From the NCBI RefSeq assembly GCF_026914185.1, contig NC_070573.1, positions 2,535,501 through 2,599,500 of the forward strand: 64,000 bases of DNA, read 5' to 3'. Numbering within the stretch: the first letter of the stretch is position 1; each line of letters begins with the position of its first letter. Source of the DNA: Puccinia triticina. Its lineage: Eukaryota; Basidiomycota; Pucciniomycetes; Pucciniales; Pucciniaceae. The notes beneath the pieces are model-generated. The model searched no databases and was not told where the DNA came from. It saw only the letters and a list, made by a program, of their open reading frames with translations. Shown here one piece after another: positions 22,862-35,979 of the stretch. Position numbers and translations under genes: made by a program.

Positions 22862-23825
22862 GAAGATTCAATTTGTGCTGGTTGCCATTGGTTGTTATGC
22901 AGATGTTACTCAATTACAAGTTTTCTTGACTTGCCTGGTATGCTGGGGAATTTTTTATCTGCAAACATTTTCTCATTTGAGGACAATTGGATTACAAGCA
23001 GTAAGTTACCATTTACAATGTTGTCCAGTTTTCCTTGCCAGAAAACATGCTTTACACAAGAGGAATGAAGTCCTCGTCAGAAAATGAGGCAGATTTCTAT
23101 GATGGAACTTCCAAATTGAGGATTCCCTTTTGAGGTTCCAAGAAAGAGTTTTCTTGTTACGTTAGCCTTTGGGTAATTGGGTGGAGAAGACCTTGGGGGC
23201 ATGGGTGGTGGTATTGTTGTTTTTATGTATTACACATTGTAGAAATAGACTTTGCAGTCCGTCGTGCACATGGATATTTTGGTGGTGGAAGGGATTTCGT
23301 GAAATGGGTCACAATCATGTACGCGCGTACATGGCAGTCAACACTGCATTGTACGTATGCAAGAAACTATCACAAAGGTTAATCACACAAATATGTTATG
23401 TATTATCCAAATAAAACGGTTAACAGGAAGGCCTGACAAAGGATATCTTACACATAAAGACAAACAAATCCAAACCAAAATGCCTGCCGTGGAGAACACA
23501 CTTTGTAGCAATTTTCAAATTGCACCAATTAACACAGTAGAACAAAGAGGCACATTGACTTGTACATTTCAAAATTGATACATAAAATCCTTTATTCCTG
23601 AGATGAGATAATGCAGGGAAGGAAAGGGAACAAGTCATTTGCCTTTGTGGGTGGAAGGCCAAAACAAAAGTTGCTTGCCCTCCAACACTTTGGGATAGAT
23701 GAGTATCGCCATTAAAAGGCGGGATTGAATGCTAGGTGCCTCTTCTTGTCCCACCCCTCCCTAGAATTCCTCGATTGCCAGTCATAACTCAGCCTGCCGT
23801 ATTTCCAAACTATTAGACAATCATA
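22862..23825. other. Spacer and promoter region of family C copy 2
   Basis: No gene recognised; carries the 18-bp palindrome at 23316-23333. Confidence 0.45.
23316..23333. promoter_or_regulatory. 18-bp palindrome upstream of family C copy 2
   Basis: CATGTACGCGCGTACATG, a perfect palindrome, 493 bp upstream of the ATG at 23826. Confidence 0.62.
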
Positions 23826-24522
23826 ATGATTGAGATTGCTGCCAATTTACTTCTTGCAAATACACGTAGTATACAACAAGTTGGAGATGAAATACACCTT
23901 GGGACCCCTATTGCATCATTTAATCTTCCCCCATCATTCACTGGGTATCAAGAATATCATGTTGTGCTCAAATTTCATGATCCTGATATTCCTGCAATCT
24001 TCGACAATACTCTCAGCCAGATCTTCCTATGTGGAAAATTATCATTGTGTCCTGTATCCAACCAACCAACGATTACTGTAGAGAACCTTAATTGGTATAT
24101 TCACCATGGAGAACTCCCCGACCTATATCAATACGAAAATGCCCAGGTCTTTGGTATGGCTCGAGTTGTGCAGGTCCACTGGCATCCGATTCACGAGAGG
24201 GTCTCTCATCTTGAAATTGTGGATAATACCATCAAGCAGGTATGGGATTTACCTCTAGACTGAACACTAAATATAGCAGTTCTCTAAAATGCCCATGAAC
24301 ATTTGCTTGAGTGTGCCCCATCAAATTGCTGACCTTGTTCCTGCGCAGTCCCACTCAGGTCGAATCAATTTGTGTTCACTCAATTCCGAGGCGCTCAAAA
24401 ACTTTCAAGACCTCAAACACGGAGATTGTATTAGATTTAGTGGCAACGCAGCTCGAGTTCCCAGTGTCCGCTACGGATTTGTTTCTGTTGGTGTATGTGA
24501 TACTCCATATAATCAAGATTGA
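23826..24522 (+). CDS. Family C protein, copy 2 (possible OB-fold)
   Basis: Starts at 23826 (MIEIAANLLLANTRS). Exon 1 ends near VDNTIKQ at about 24239 at a GTATGG donor. A second frame (LSVPHQIADLVPAQSHSGR, then LKHGDCIRFSGNAARVP) ends at 24522; the acceptor is probably near 24276-24279, which would make an intron of only about 40 nt, so the splice is uncertain. It shares with copy 1 the ITVENLNWYIHHGEL and GDCIRFSG regions. Function unknown; an OB-like fold is suggested only by pattern. Confidence 0.58.
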
Positions 24523-25263
24523 CTCTAACAATAAGCACTGACTCGTGGTCTGGGTGTATATCATATTAGGTTGAGTGTATAGTGAAACTTTCTCGATCAG
24601 AGGTAACTCGATACGGCTTGAGGAGTGATCCAAAAAAGAGATACAAACTCGAAGCAAAGGATTGGAAGGCACCCCGCACTATACAAAGAAAATCCACCAA
24701 GAAATTTCACCGCCGCCAAACGTGACGATTGGCATTTAGTTTGATTTTTCTCAAAGATTACTACATATATATAACTTATGTCCTAAAGGAGAAATTAATT
24801 AAAACCGTTATCAAATGAAAAGATATCCCATGCGCCAATGACTAGAAACCGCAAGTGATGCATGGAAGGAAGACTACTATGGTCACTGAGGTTTCGTTGA
24901 TGAATACCCATTGTCTGAGGCAAGAATCTGCTTGGTGTTTGGAAGTGTTACACATTCCACGGTTTGCAAAACGCACAAACAGATGTAAGGGAGAGCATTG
25001 GAGAGACTTCATTTCAGAAATCAGCAGAACGATGGCAATTTTTAATCTTAAGCGCATCAGGGCAAGATGAATTACTTATAAACAATTGTGGCTAGGAACA
25101 ACAGTTGACTAGTACAGGCTTGGTATCTGGGAAGCTGAATTTGAGATATAAAAGACCAAATCACAAAGGGAATAAAAGACGAGAAGAACAGTTTGAGTGA
25201 GAAGAGGCCAGACAGCAATAAACTTCAGCGTATGTACTGATGTATATGTACAAGTTTAAAAAA
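24523..25263. other. Spacer, no gene recognised
   Basis: AT-rich, with only short ORFs on both strands. Confidence 0.45.
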
Positions 25264-27833
25264 TCAACTGTCTTCTATATGACGGGAAGCATGGGGAATA
25301 AGGAAAGGTGAAGTGGGCTGGCATTCTGCCCAATGACTGAGAAAATCAAGAGTAATGGCCTGAGCAATCTCATGTTGGGTTGGGGTCTTTTCCATGTGGG
25401 AGATTCTGTTCGGCAGGCGGAAGACAGGGGAGAATATCTTAACAATGTATGCTGAGAGGTTTTTCCAGATGGGTTCTTCGGGCGTATGAGTTGAACTTGA
25501 GTGTTGTTTAATTACTGAGATTACCTGGGTGAATTCCATGCAATCAGAGACAACGGCGTGGCGGTGGTTCTTGGATGCTAGAAAAAGACCGCGAACACCA
25601 CCGAGGAGGAAAAATATCAAGGGCTGGTAGTTTTGACGACGCTGGTAGGACTGTAGTTTGCGAGTTGATTCATCTCAAAGCTGGATCAATTCTGATGATT
25701 CTTGGTTCGTCTGAGTGAGAGCATCAGATGATTTGTGGGTGGCACCGCGGTTCCGCTTATTGGTTTTCTTGTGCACCTCTGTCTGTGGGGGCTCGCTGAT
25801 TGCATGAGTTTGGAAGATGACATATGCTGAGAGAACATCAAGAATGAGGTTTAAGAAATCATGGAGAACATCAAAAGAATGAGATCGCTGGGGGGCTGGA
25901 GCATCTGAGGTAGGATTTTCTTCGGCAGACTCAAAGCTGGAGGGGCGGTTTTTGATGGCCTCGATGTATTGAAGTACTTGTACGCCTTGAATGATTTGAT
26001 CGTTGCTCTGCTGGGTTGTGGGGACGGGTGGCTTGTACAGACTATCGGCCATGATCTCCACAGAAGCGGCAACAAGCTTTGCCCACTCTGAGATGGAGGT
26101 TTCGGTAGGGTGCGCAAGTCAATAAAGGAACCGGACTAGAGTTGATTCGGGATGGGGTGTCTTTGCAGCAGTAGAGATGTAGGATTGCGGCGGGATGGAT
26201 TTGTCCTTGTTTCCAAATGTGGCAAGCAAGGGGAAATCAATGATGTCGGGACAGTACCACTGTTCATTGGTGGATGGTGACAAGAAGCTGTCCGCTAGAT
26301 ACATGGGAGAAACAACCTAACAGTTAGTTACGCTGTGTTTGGAGACACGAATGTAGAAAAAAGAAAAGAACACTTACCCAGGGAGCTGATTGTTTTAATC
26401 CATGATGCGTATGAGCATGCCGTGCGTTGGAATTGGAATTCAGGGCTTGAAGGAGTTTAAGTGTGCATGGACTGTACACGAAATTGAACCAGAGACGTGA
26501 GGGAAGCCCAGGTGGTTTGGTACCTTTGCCAAGATGGTTTGGATCCCTCGAAATCTTGGTGAATATGAACAACTTTAATTCGCACATCGACAGACTTGAG
26601 GATTGTCAGCGGGCGAACAACAACCTGAGAAGAGGGATCGGAAGGGTTTGGGTTGGATGGGCCACTTGGGGTTGGATTTGCTTGACCAGAATGGGTTTCT
26701 GGGATACTTTGGGAAGGTTGCAGAACTTGGTTGGTTGGGGATGGTTGAGGGGCCGTTGTTGTTCCGTGTGCAGGTGGCTCCACCGGAGCGGCTAGATTAG
26801 TGTTGGAGACCCCAGCTTTCGCGTTGTTGGTCTCAGTCGCAGCTGATGGAGAGGATTCGGGCGGGATATGATGTTCTGGATTTCCAACCACTGAGTCGCA
26901 AGCTACAGGTCCAACTTGAGAGTCGGCAGGTAGAGTTGGTGAAGCCTGCACAGCATTATCAGGGGTATCCGGAGAGTGGTGCGGTTCCAAGTCTCTGATG
27001 GTGGCAAGAGCTGCTTGTGCACCCATTGGGGTGTTAATGTTTGGATTCTTGGTAGGGGCATGTTTCGGGATGGTAAGCTGAGATGTGTCTGATTTGTTTG
27101 AGAGAGCTGCTGGATTGGAATCGTTACTGTTTGTTGGAGTCTTGGTATTCTTTTCCAACAAGTCGGCTGGCCGACCAGAGGCACCTTTTTTGGCTCGTTT
27201 CTTGGGGGGCTTGCTTGAAGTTGCTCCAGTTGATGTTCGAGGTGATGTGGAGCTTGGTTTGATTGATTCAATTTTGATGGCTTCATTGTCCGGAATCTCG
27301 CCTGTTTCCTCCCAGGCTTTGCAAGAGCTTCAGTCAAAAGAGAAGGCAACATCCGGATGGGGAGGGCAATCTGGGAAAACTTGAACTCACTGCGTTTCGT
27401 GCTGGTAATGGAATTAGCGAGGACATCAACTAGGTGTTTCCAACTACGGGGAAGCTTGAGATTTCTCAGCCCTTTGGCTGCTTGCTCAGCAGCTTGGATC
27501 GTTTGTCCAAATTCCTCCGCTGTAATTTGCTGGATTTCATTATCGAGGATCGGTTCGGTAGGATTCAATGGAAGAGGGCCGCCGGGATCACTTTTGCTAA
27601 TTGCAAACTCCTCAAAAGTGGGTGCTGGTAACATCTTGACTGGAAAGTTTGCTTCAAGCACCTGCTGACCTAGGGGGATATGGGTAAAGTGAGAAACAGC
27701 CTGGGGGGTGATCATGAGGATAAGTCTATCGACTTACTTGGTGGTGGAGTCGGAGCATCTGATGGGAGGGGTGGTTGCAGAGATGTTGATTCCTGAGGAA
27801 GCTGAGGGGCAATTCTGGACTCTGGCTCTGCCA
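25264..27833 (-). pseudogene. Family B protein, copy 2, decayed
   Basis: Start at 27833 (MAEPESRIAPQLPQ), a short first intron (donor TAAGTC near 27735, acceptor CAG near 27705), then a helical N-terminal part, a Pro/Ser/Thr/Asn-rich low-complexity middle with a basic PPKKRAKKGASGRP patch (NLS or AT-hook-like), and a conserved C-terminal part (FFLLGGVRGLFLA, EPIWKNLSAYI, EIAQAITLDFLSHW) shared with 40897-43110. Damage: the frame shifts by one base near 27310-27330, and TGA interrupts at 26119-26121 and 25675-25677, where copy 1 stays open. Function unknown; nuclear localisation is plausible from the basic patch. Confidence 0.65.
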
Positions 27834-28399
27834 TGTTAATATGAATTGAGAGCAGTAGTTATTTCGCCAATGGTTTTTGAGGATGTGGGGGGGTCACAAA
27901 AATAAATGATGCGATGATGGGGGAGGAATGAGGTGAAAGTGCAGAGGAGGAGGAGCCACTTATATATTGAGGATTTCATTCCAGAATGATCCCCTTGTGT
28001 AAAATTTTTTCACTCAGCCTTTGTCCACCCACAATCCACCTTTGTGATTAGATTTGCTGACGGATCTATTTGGTATAACCAAAACCAGACTAAGCATGGT
28101 TTTGACTTAGACAATAGATTCCTCAGGCTGTAATGTGTAAAGTTTGTGATGTGCCAATTCATGGTTTTGGTAGGAGACGTTTTGCAGTCAACAGTCATGC
28201 GCATGATGAAGTGATCAGGACAGCTGTAATGTTCAAATAACTTCATTAGACTGTTACTCAGATTATTCATGGAACTGCCCAGATCTGGAGCAATGATCTT
28301 AATTACAGAATTATGGGCAACTGGCAGAGACATTTGGATAAGTCAGGTGAGGTCCCATGCACAAGTGAACTTCAAGGATTTCTGAAGTTGGTGCAAACT

Positions 28400-28417
28400 C
28401 ATGTACGCGCGTACATT
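28400..28417. promoter_or_regulatory. 18-bp palindrome upstream of family B copy 2 (distal pair, site 1)
   Basis: CATGTACGCGCGTACATT, one mismatch from the palindrome, 567 bp upstream of the family B start at 27833. Confidence 0.58.
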
Positions 28418-28524
28418 AGAGTGGACATCAGACTCACTTCCGGTCCCGCAGTTGTACCGAATTGACTGAGTATATATCAGGTTATCTCAAATCATGATAG
28501 CTTCTGGCAGGATGAGCCCCCCCC

Positions 28525-28542
28525 TATGTACGCGCGTACATG
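28525..28542. promoter_or_regulatory. 18-bp palindrome upstream of family B copy 2 (distal pair, site 2)
   Basis: TATGTACGCGCGTACATG, one mismatch. Followed by AGAGGGACATC, a tail similar to that next to the sites at 28400 and 35980, so the conserved motif may extend beyond 18 bp. Confidence 0.58.
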
Positions 28543-28736
28543 AGAGGGACATCTCAGCATTAATCAATGCCGTATATATATATTTCATGTGTAGGTGACA
28601 AACAGCTGGCCCCATGGATACAAAATACTTAGTTACCAAGTAATCTCGAAAACAACACAGCAGCTGGAGCATCCCTCAATGATGAGCGTTTCAACAGGCA
28701 AATTGATATGGAAATGGGTGAGATGATAAAATAAAG

Positions 28737-30456
28737 CTAATGATCAACATTCATCCTCCCTCCGGCAGCCGTGGCCGAACCCTCTCCGGGAGCTAAACTT
28801 GGACCAACATTTCCAGATTCATCTTCTAACCTCCGTTTGTTGTTGTTACGAGTTGGGAGTTGAGAAGCGGATTGTTGACCAGTGGATTGTTGACCAGTGG
28901 ATGTGGCGGTGGTGAAACAGTATGTTTGGAGATTCTTGGTAATCTCTGGCAGCCCCATTTTTTCGACCTTGGAGATGGTTTGTTGCTCAAAAGGACTCAG
29001 GAGTTGCCACCAAGCATCGGCATAGCAATCACGCGGCAAATCTCTGGGGACCCCCTTGACGCCTTTGAAATTCTTGATTCGAGTTGCGGAGCGGCCATAG
29101 ATCTTCTGATTAGTGGCAATAGTCTTGTGGTGATCTGCCTGTGCCTGTACCATTTTGTCAAGACAGTGAACAACGGAGGTGAGATGGCTGCTACGCCAAT
29201 TTGGGGAAACGGTTAACGGTAACGTGTTCTGATCGCCATCTTCAATATCGGAGCCACAGTCCTTGTTTTCAACAACGTGCGCCAGTAGTATATTCTCTTT
29301 TAGGACTTGACCAAGCATCTTGCACCTGTTCTCTCGTATCTTTAACACACGGAAATATATATTTACATATTTTGTCAGAATGAGTTACAGATAGACAGGA
29401 GAAGTAGAAAGGATGTACGGACTTTCTTCCTCCATCGTTGGTATTGTGCCCTCGTGGCTTTTTGATCCTTCAATTTCTTGTAATCGTCACCGCTTATGTT
29501 TCTGGACTCGCAAATTTCGCGGCATTTAGTATGGAACCATTGTTGGATTATTGCTTGGGCCTGTGAAGCCTGCTGATTGGTTAAGGGCATTGATCGACGG
29601 ATCCACTCAATAGATTTGGTTGCCAAAACCTCGACCACAGTGGAGTTCCAAGGCGAATCCACACCAAGATGGGTATCCCAGTCGAAAGTGAGTCTTGAGA
29701 TACCGGCCAACGCAAGAGTCCTCTCCACATTGGCCTTGGTTTGAGAGCTGATGGCTAGGCCCTTATGTTGGCCTTTTGAGAGAGCAGGAGTAAAGGGGGG
29801 CGACTTGATGTTCTTCTGTATTTCTTTCTCTGCCTGAGAGACAAAGTATTCTATCTCTGCCGGAGTCTTAGCCTTCAACGTGAGGCGTAATCGATTGAGT
29901 TGCTTCTTGATTTCAGCCGTCCTTCTTTCCACCCAGTATTGAGCCTTGATTTCTTCAGCGTTTGGAGAAGCTGGGTAATCGTGAGGCTGAGTTGGATGAC
30001 CAAGAAAAAACTTGACAAAGGTTTGGATACTCCGAGAGATCTTATCACAATGTTCCGCCAGAGCCTGTTTTCCCGCAATTCCTCTTATCCGTTTTTCAGC
30101 TCGATTATGGTCCTCATCAACCTCCGCCTCCTCCCTCGCGCGCCGGGCATTTTCAACCACAAACTTTGGTTCTAGTCGAGACTTTTCAAGCAAAGCTGAT
30201 GGCTGGTTCAGTTGTGTTGAAGGAATTGCTCCTACGGATTCAAAACATTTCTCAGCAAGAAAATACATACAGCAAAAAGTAGCTACTCACCATCAGGACC
30301 GGTTTCCATTGCAGAACTGTTTCCCACTGATTGGGCTTTTGGAAGAAATCCATCTACGACCGCCAAAATCCAACTTTTATCTGGATCCACAGAAGAAGAT
30401 GTATCTCCCTGGTTTCCATTCCCAGATATGCTCTGTTCATCTTGTGCTGAAGGCAT
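28737..30456 (-). CDS. Family A protein, copy 2
   Basis: Starts at 30456 (MPSAQDEQSISGNGN), an intron with donor GTGAGT near 30290 and likely acceptor CCGTAG near 30235, then a long Lys/Glu/Arg-rich helical exon (about 29395-30230) containing LTFDWDTHLGVDSPWN, and a last exon (about 28737-29350) with GVKGVPRDLPRDCYADAWW. The C-terminal tail is Gln/Thr/Ser-rich with a NNKRRLEDE basic patch. It is the most diverged of the three family A members. No stop is evident in the frames used, though the junction at about 29360-29390 is not resolved. Function unknown. Confidence 0.6.
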
Positions 30457-30869
30457 GGGGACTGATTGGATTCAAGAAGCTAATTAGTAGATTTTTATGG
30501 GGCAAAAAGCAGATGATAGACGGGTTCCAGTATACAATGCAAAGGTGTTGTTGGTGAAATCAAGCAAAAGAGGTGGTTGAGGATATGGAATAGTTTAAGG
30601 AAAACGTGAAATCATGTTGGATGGAGTTATAAGCAGAACACAAATTTGGGGGAATTGCCGGGCAATTCAGGCAGGCTCCACTTTGTTTCTCAAATGGAGG
30701 AAAATACAGTTATACAGATGTTGCAATTCAAAAAAAGGGAGCATGTGGCTAACAAATAAATAATGATCCCCTTTGTTTTATGCCTAAAAATCGTTGCATA
30801 GGCCTTCCCATCCCTTCATGTGTAAATAAAGCCCAAATAAAATATCAGAAAGACATAGACCAGCACGTT

Positions 30870-33800
30870 TTAATGGTAGTTGTTGAGACTTACAGCTGTC
30901 CCCAATCCCACAGCACTCATTGTTTGTATTTCAAAACCAAATGTTGAGATTGGATTTAGAAGAATTGCAACATGTTCGATGACCCTTTCACTGTCAATTA
31001 CCTCAGTCAGGTCGTGATCAGATTTCACTAAGCGGCAGTTGAGATCTGGGTAATCCTTGTATGGATCTTCCTCCCGTCCCACTTCCTTGAATGGTTTCAC
31101 GATCAACCAAGTTTTCCCAGCTGTTTGTTCCAATTGGAAAATTTTCTCCACTTCACCGAATCGCTGGTCCTTCCCTAGGTAGAACTCGACCAAGGAATTT
31201 GCTGGATGCCGATCTTTAGTTGTGAATGTCTTGCCGTTGAGTTTGATGTATTCAACAAGATTAACTGTTGAGTTAAGTGGGGGTACACCTGCATGTTGAC
31301 CAAGCTTTCCCCTTGAACCTTCCTTTCCAGCCACCGCCCGCTTCCATTTTGACATCAGAGTTCTGTTCAACTGAGTAGATTTCTTCTTATTGTTGTCCTC
31401 CAAGCCGCGGTTGTGTTTTGCAGTGTGGTCTTTGAGAACTCACTGGAATGTTGAGTTGATATGCCATTCCTTCATCAATGTCTTCGGTATATCATCTAAG
31501 TACAATACACATGTCACCTTCTCAGTAATTAAATTCTCACAATGGCAATAATTAAACACAAATAAGCATGAGACTAACCAATGTGATGGTTTGTTGGCAT
31601 CCTCTGCAACATTCCATTAACTCTTTCCTGTGCCCAAGCTGCTGTCGATCGAGGTGGGCCAAATCGGCGGATAACTTCAGAGTAATGCTGTGTCAGATGT
31701 AGATTTGGCTTGCTTGGTGCTTCTGGCCAGCCTTTTTGAAGACACTTTCGATAATCCAAGATTAAACTGTCAAGCTCATCAAGATCTTGAAGTTTGATCT
31801 TTGGGAGAGTCAGGAAGTGAGAAATTTTGGATAGCAAGGTAGTTGATTCTAGGAGTGAGGATATCCTTATTTTGCTTTCCTCAGTTGCGCAATCCTTGTA
31901 TGCTGTGGTCCAAAGAGGAATCAAGGCAATGGGATAGTAGATCTTGTAAAGTATCAGCCATTCTGCTGCTTTTAAAGATCTGTGGGTAGCCAATCCCAAG
32001 TTGCGTGGAACCCTATCAATCCAAGAGGGTACAATTGTATGCAAGATAGTCCGCCGTACTATGTCCAGCTCCTCTGGCAAGAGTTTCGGTTGGTTGAAAT
32101 CCGGAATTGGTGATGCAGCAGCTCTGCGAGCTCTATGTCGAGGACGAGTGGCAGTGTGATCACTTCCACTCTCATCTGCGGAATCGGTGGTTACCTCCTC
32201 ATTTGCGTCACACAGCGCCTTCTTCCGCATCCGCAGGCTATAGGAATGGGCAGATGACCCATCTGATGTTGCACCAGCACCACTACATGTTCTGCTTTGA
32301 CCAAGACCTAGCGTTGTTGTGGCTGGTGTTTGCTTGGCTTTGGCTGCACGGGCTCGCTTGTTTGGTTTTTCAGAGGTTTGATTTGATTCTTCGATATCGT
32401 CTAATTTCCGCTTGCCCTTGTTGGTGGAGTTAGGGACACAATTTGTTGCAAACGGAGTATCTGTATATGACTGGTCATTCTGCCGTTCCGCATCCTTCTC
32501 TTGAATATCCTTAAGCTTGGATGCGACTGATGGCAATGACATGAAGCGCATCGTGTGATCTTTCAAGTCACCCAAAATCAAGGCATGCATCAATTCAATC
32601 GAGCAGAATTCTATTGGCCTCCATTATGGGAGCTCATTGAGCACACTCCATCTTGCGCCATGTTCCTTCACAAACTTCTTACGTTCAGTCGCATTTTCTA
32701 GTTGAAGCCAAAGTTTTGCATGTTTTTGGTGCTCTTCATTCGTCCGCCGGGTAAACTTTGTGGTGTCCGTTTCCTCAATTTCATGCTTGCTCAACATACA
32801 AAAAGAGCAAAACCTAATTGAGGCGTGACTTCCAAATCCAGCAACCTTCCGGAGAGCAGGAAGATCTGCGATCAGGGGAAAGATCACAGCCCGTATAGTT
32901 CTTCCTTGAGCATGAGAAGCAGTGGATTCAAAGAAGACTCCATTCCAAAATTCTTTCAATTCATTCACCAGCGGTCGTAAGAGATGGTTCACCTCGTCTA
33001 GACTGGGTTCGTTGGGCCCAGGGATAATTCCAAAAAGGAATATGTTTTCCTGCTTGTAGCGCTGATTTGGAGGAAGGTTCAAGCAGATCAAGACAATCGC
33101 TCCAACAGAGTTATGCTTCCCCAGATTTGAAGTTCCTTCGGCATTGAACCAGTCAAGATATAGGCTGAACACAAGATTTCCAGAATTCTGGGTAAATATC
33201 CCAGTTCCATCGTCCGAGTTGGGGAATTCGCGCCAGATTTGACCATGCCACACATCTTCCATGTCGTGGTGTGGTTCCCATCTAGTTTTGGGAAGGCTGG
33301 AGTCTAGCAAGGTCTCGAAAGAATTCTGAGAAAGCCGCTGTTTCAACCATGACTTGAGAGTTAAGTATGAGTATGTCCGAATTGGTTTTGATGCTTGCTG
33401 TTTATCGAGTTTGAAGAGGGCTTGATCATATCTGGGTACGATTTCTTGCAACTTAGCCCACTTACAATACCCCTGATATTGGGAAAAGAAGGACTGGGTG
33501 CATGTGATTGGAGGATTTTTGTCTCCTTTTATCAGAGGGTAGAGTGCAAAACATTTTTGGCAACATATTTGTGTTGTCAGATCTGGTACAAGGCCAAGTC
33601 GATGAAAAACTGCATCTCTAGTTTTGGGAATCTGTTGGATCATTGCTTTAGCATCAATAATTCGTTCCTCAGTGCTCCACAGCTCTGCCAAGAATGAGAT
33701 GTTCTGCCTTGCTGACTCGAGGAAAGATGCGGACCCATCTTTGCTCAGTTTGTCTTTTAAGACAGATTGGGCCATCTGAATCATGACCTGTGTGCAAAAC

Positions 33801-34143
33801 TGCTCCTCCAAAAGTGGCGCCTTCCTCGTGTTGTTTTCCAGTGGATTAGAGGTGGAGGCAGTCAGACCAGTCTGGGTCAAACTTGGATTAGCTCAAGATC
33901 TAACTATGCTTTTAAAGCAGATGTGATTCAACTCACCCGGATCGGATTAGAGCCCATTGGGTGTGCCTCCGGATGATTCGGCCCTTCCTTCTGGAGTTGC
34001 ATAGTTGCTTTCTTCTGATGCAATTGATAGTCTTTCCGTCCCAAGACCCTCCCAGGAACAATTCCACCACAATCTTCTGCATGCTGCGTGGTGTTGCACC
34101 CATAGAATTCACAATGGCAAACGAGATTGGTTGTTTTAGGCAT
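30870..34143 (-). pseudogene. Plavaka-type (CACTA/CMC) transposase
   Basis: DDE transposase of the fungal Plavaka branch. N-terminal Cys-rich finger (CHCEFYGC, 34143-33930), an intron to about 33880, then the catalytic core: SLYLDWFNAEG (first Asp), NLPPNQRYKQENIF, GIIPGPNEPSLDEVNHLLRP, FPLIADLPALRKVAGF and SIRFCSFCML. The core continues as IELMHALILGDLKDH and ends with FGPPRSTAAWAQERVNGML (expected catalytic Glu). After two more introns a C-terminal part (30870-31403) with HPANSLVEFYLGK and a possible BAH-like fold follows. A TAA at 32624-32626 interrupts between NELP and WRPIEFCSIELMH, where Tyr is usual. The second Asp position reads Glu (IEL). This gene defines the class of the giant element. 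A basic linker with KRKLDD and KPNKRAR lies near 32300-32420. Confidence 0.85.
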
Positions 34144-34786
34144 GTTGCGAGTTTGTTTGTTTTAATTCGAGTAGATTGGGGATGAGTAATTTCAGACGTC
34201 TTCTAGATATTTGATGGGACACAAGGAAAAAATTCACATTCATACATAAGTTGGGGAAAGCTGGTTGATGCAAGCTTTATATCATTGCTACCCAGATACC
34301 AAGATCTACTTTTTTCATGAATGTTTTGAGGAAACAGTTACGTACTTGGCACCCAAAAGTTGCATGTGCATATCTTGACTCACCACCTGACCAAAGAATA
34401 TGCAAGCCACCAAGTTGATGTGATGTGCTACAATCATGCACAAGTGCAAGTCATTTAGATAGCAAGATGAGCATATGTACATATCATGTGCTTCAGTACA
34501 TTTTCATGAGGAGCTGGCCCAGGTCGGACTTCATCTCACCCTGTGATGCTTCCTCGTTGAACTGGATGTACATTTTTTGGTTGGATTGAATCTCAAGTTC
34601 TAATGCCCCTTGTAACCCCGCGACCATCATGCCTTCAGATGCTGTTTCGGAGAAGACTGCATCAACTGAATCCACATATTTGTGGTTGCGTTAGCCTGTT
34701 ATAAAATTTTACATCATAAAAAGGGTGTTGTACCCACGGTCCACAACTCTGGAAATGACATCCTCCCCAATTACAAAAAATATTAA
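34144..34786. other. Transposase promoter region
   Basis: Upstream of the transposase start. A 60-codon minus frame (34493-34675) is too short and unsupported to call. No 18-bp palindrome here. Confidence 0.45.
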
Positions 34787-35249
34787 TTGGCAGAGGACCT
34801 ATCTTATCTCAATCCAACATCTCATCAACCAATGGAACCTTTTCGTACTATTCTATCTCCCATACAAATTGTTTGGCTCAAAGACATGCAGACAATGATT
34901 GATGAATCACTCAAGATTTTTGAGCCAGATTCTCATGAAGAGCAACAATTAAACATTAGCAACACCAAAGAAAGGGAACATGAGGCTTGGCGTTGGTATA
35001 TTTTGTGTGATGGAAAAATCAGAGCGGGAGCACAAGATATGCGTATTCCTGAATGGGCAATCCCAAACGTCAAGGCCATATGGGATGCAAAAAGGAACCG
35101 TCTTGGAAAAGGTATTTGGCCTCAAGTTCTTCTTCTACTTTTCTGCTGAGCTGATTTTTCAATTCACATTTGACAAGGACCATTGATGTTTTCCACGCCA
35201 GATACCACCCCAGGGGGATTGGGCGGCTCGGCAGCAGGCCAGCATTCTT
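34787..35249 (+). CDS. Small unknown ORF, spliced
   Basis: An open frame (no clear ATG before MEPFRTILSPIQIVWLKDMQ at 34832) encoding an acidic, Trp-rich stretch (EREHEAWRWYILCDGKIR, PEWAIPNVKAIWDAKRN). A GTATTT donor near 35112 and a CCAG acceptor near 35202 join it to a Gly-rich tail ending at 35249. The IVWLKDMQ block resembles VWLKDIQ in family B copy 1, so it may be a fragment related to family B. Function unknown. Confidence 0.45.
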
Positions 35250-35846
35250 AGGATGATCAAGGGTAAACGATTAGGTATAGTTTGATTGTAAGTTATCAGA
35301 ACAAAAGACAACTGCTAACTTCCTGTAACTAACTGTTCCTTCTACCAACAGCTAGCTGGCTTATCTCTCTCTGGATTCCACAATACTGCCTCATGGTTTC
35401 CTGTTTTTGGTTCTGTTCTGTGCTTCCTCTGTCTGGATGGTAGTAAATCTTTGGTTTGTTCTGATCCAGATTCAAGTGAGAAATTCACGATCTCCTATCT
35501 ATCTGATGTCTGTGGTTGTGTATCGCAATGAGATGGCTTGTGTCCCCCGCACGTCAGACAAATCTATTCTTTTTCCCATGTCTGTGTCTCTGCTTTTGGA
35601 ATATACTTCAGCTAGCAATCAATTTTTGATGTATTGACGTTGTCTGGAAATATTAGGTTATGCTATACAGTGATCAGAATTTTACACCAAAGGTATATTG
35701 CTTTGGCTTAACACTCAGGAAAGGCATTGAATCTGCTGGATGTTGGGACTAAAGAATACATGGTATTGGTGTTTGCTCACAAGGAAGAGATAGCAATGGT
35801 TGCGGCTCATGTACTCTCCAATATTTGATCTGGTGGGTGTCACTGT

Positions 35847-35864
35847 CATGTTCGCGCGTACATG
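35847..35864. promoter_or_regulatory. 18-bp palindrome upstream of family A copy 3 (site 1)
   Basis: CATGTTCGCGCGTACATG, one mismatch from the palindrome, 402 bp upstream of the ATG at 36249. Confidence 0.6.
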
Positions 35865-35979
35865 GGCGGGAACCTTTGAGGGCAAAAAACCGATTATGTG
35901 TTTTCACATGTGATGGGCCCAAATATTCAGATTGTAATACCAAGCTGGAACAAGCAATGCATTTGCCCAAAGTCACCCC

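Larger units (their letters stand above)
27834..28736. other. Promoter region between family B copy 2 and family A copy 2
   Basis: No gene supported. Contains two 18-bp palindromes at 28400 and 28525, and a TATATATATATTTC stretch near 28570. A 107-codon minus frame (28010-28333) has no recognisable motif. Confidence 0.45.

Noticed and set aside
28010..28333. 107-codon minus-strand ORF
   Set aside because: No motif, no paralogue in the window, and it lies in a promoter region; chance cannot be excluded.
34493..34675. 60-codon minus-strand ORF upstream of the transposase
   Set aside because: Too short and unsupported by splice sites or similarity.
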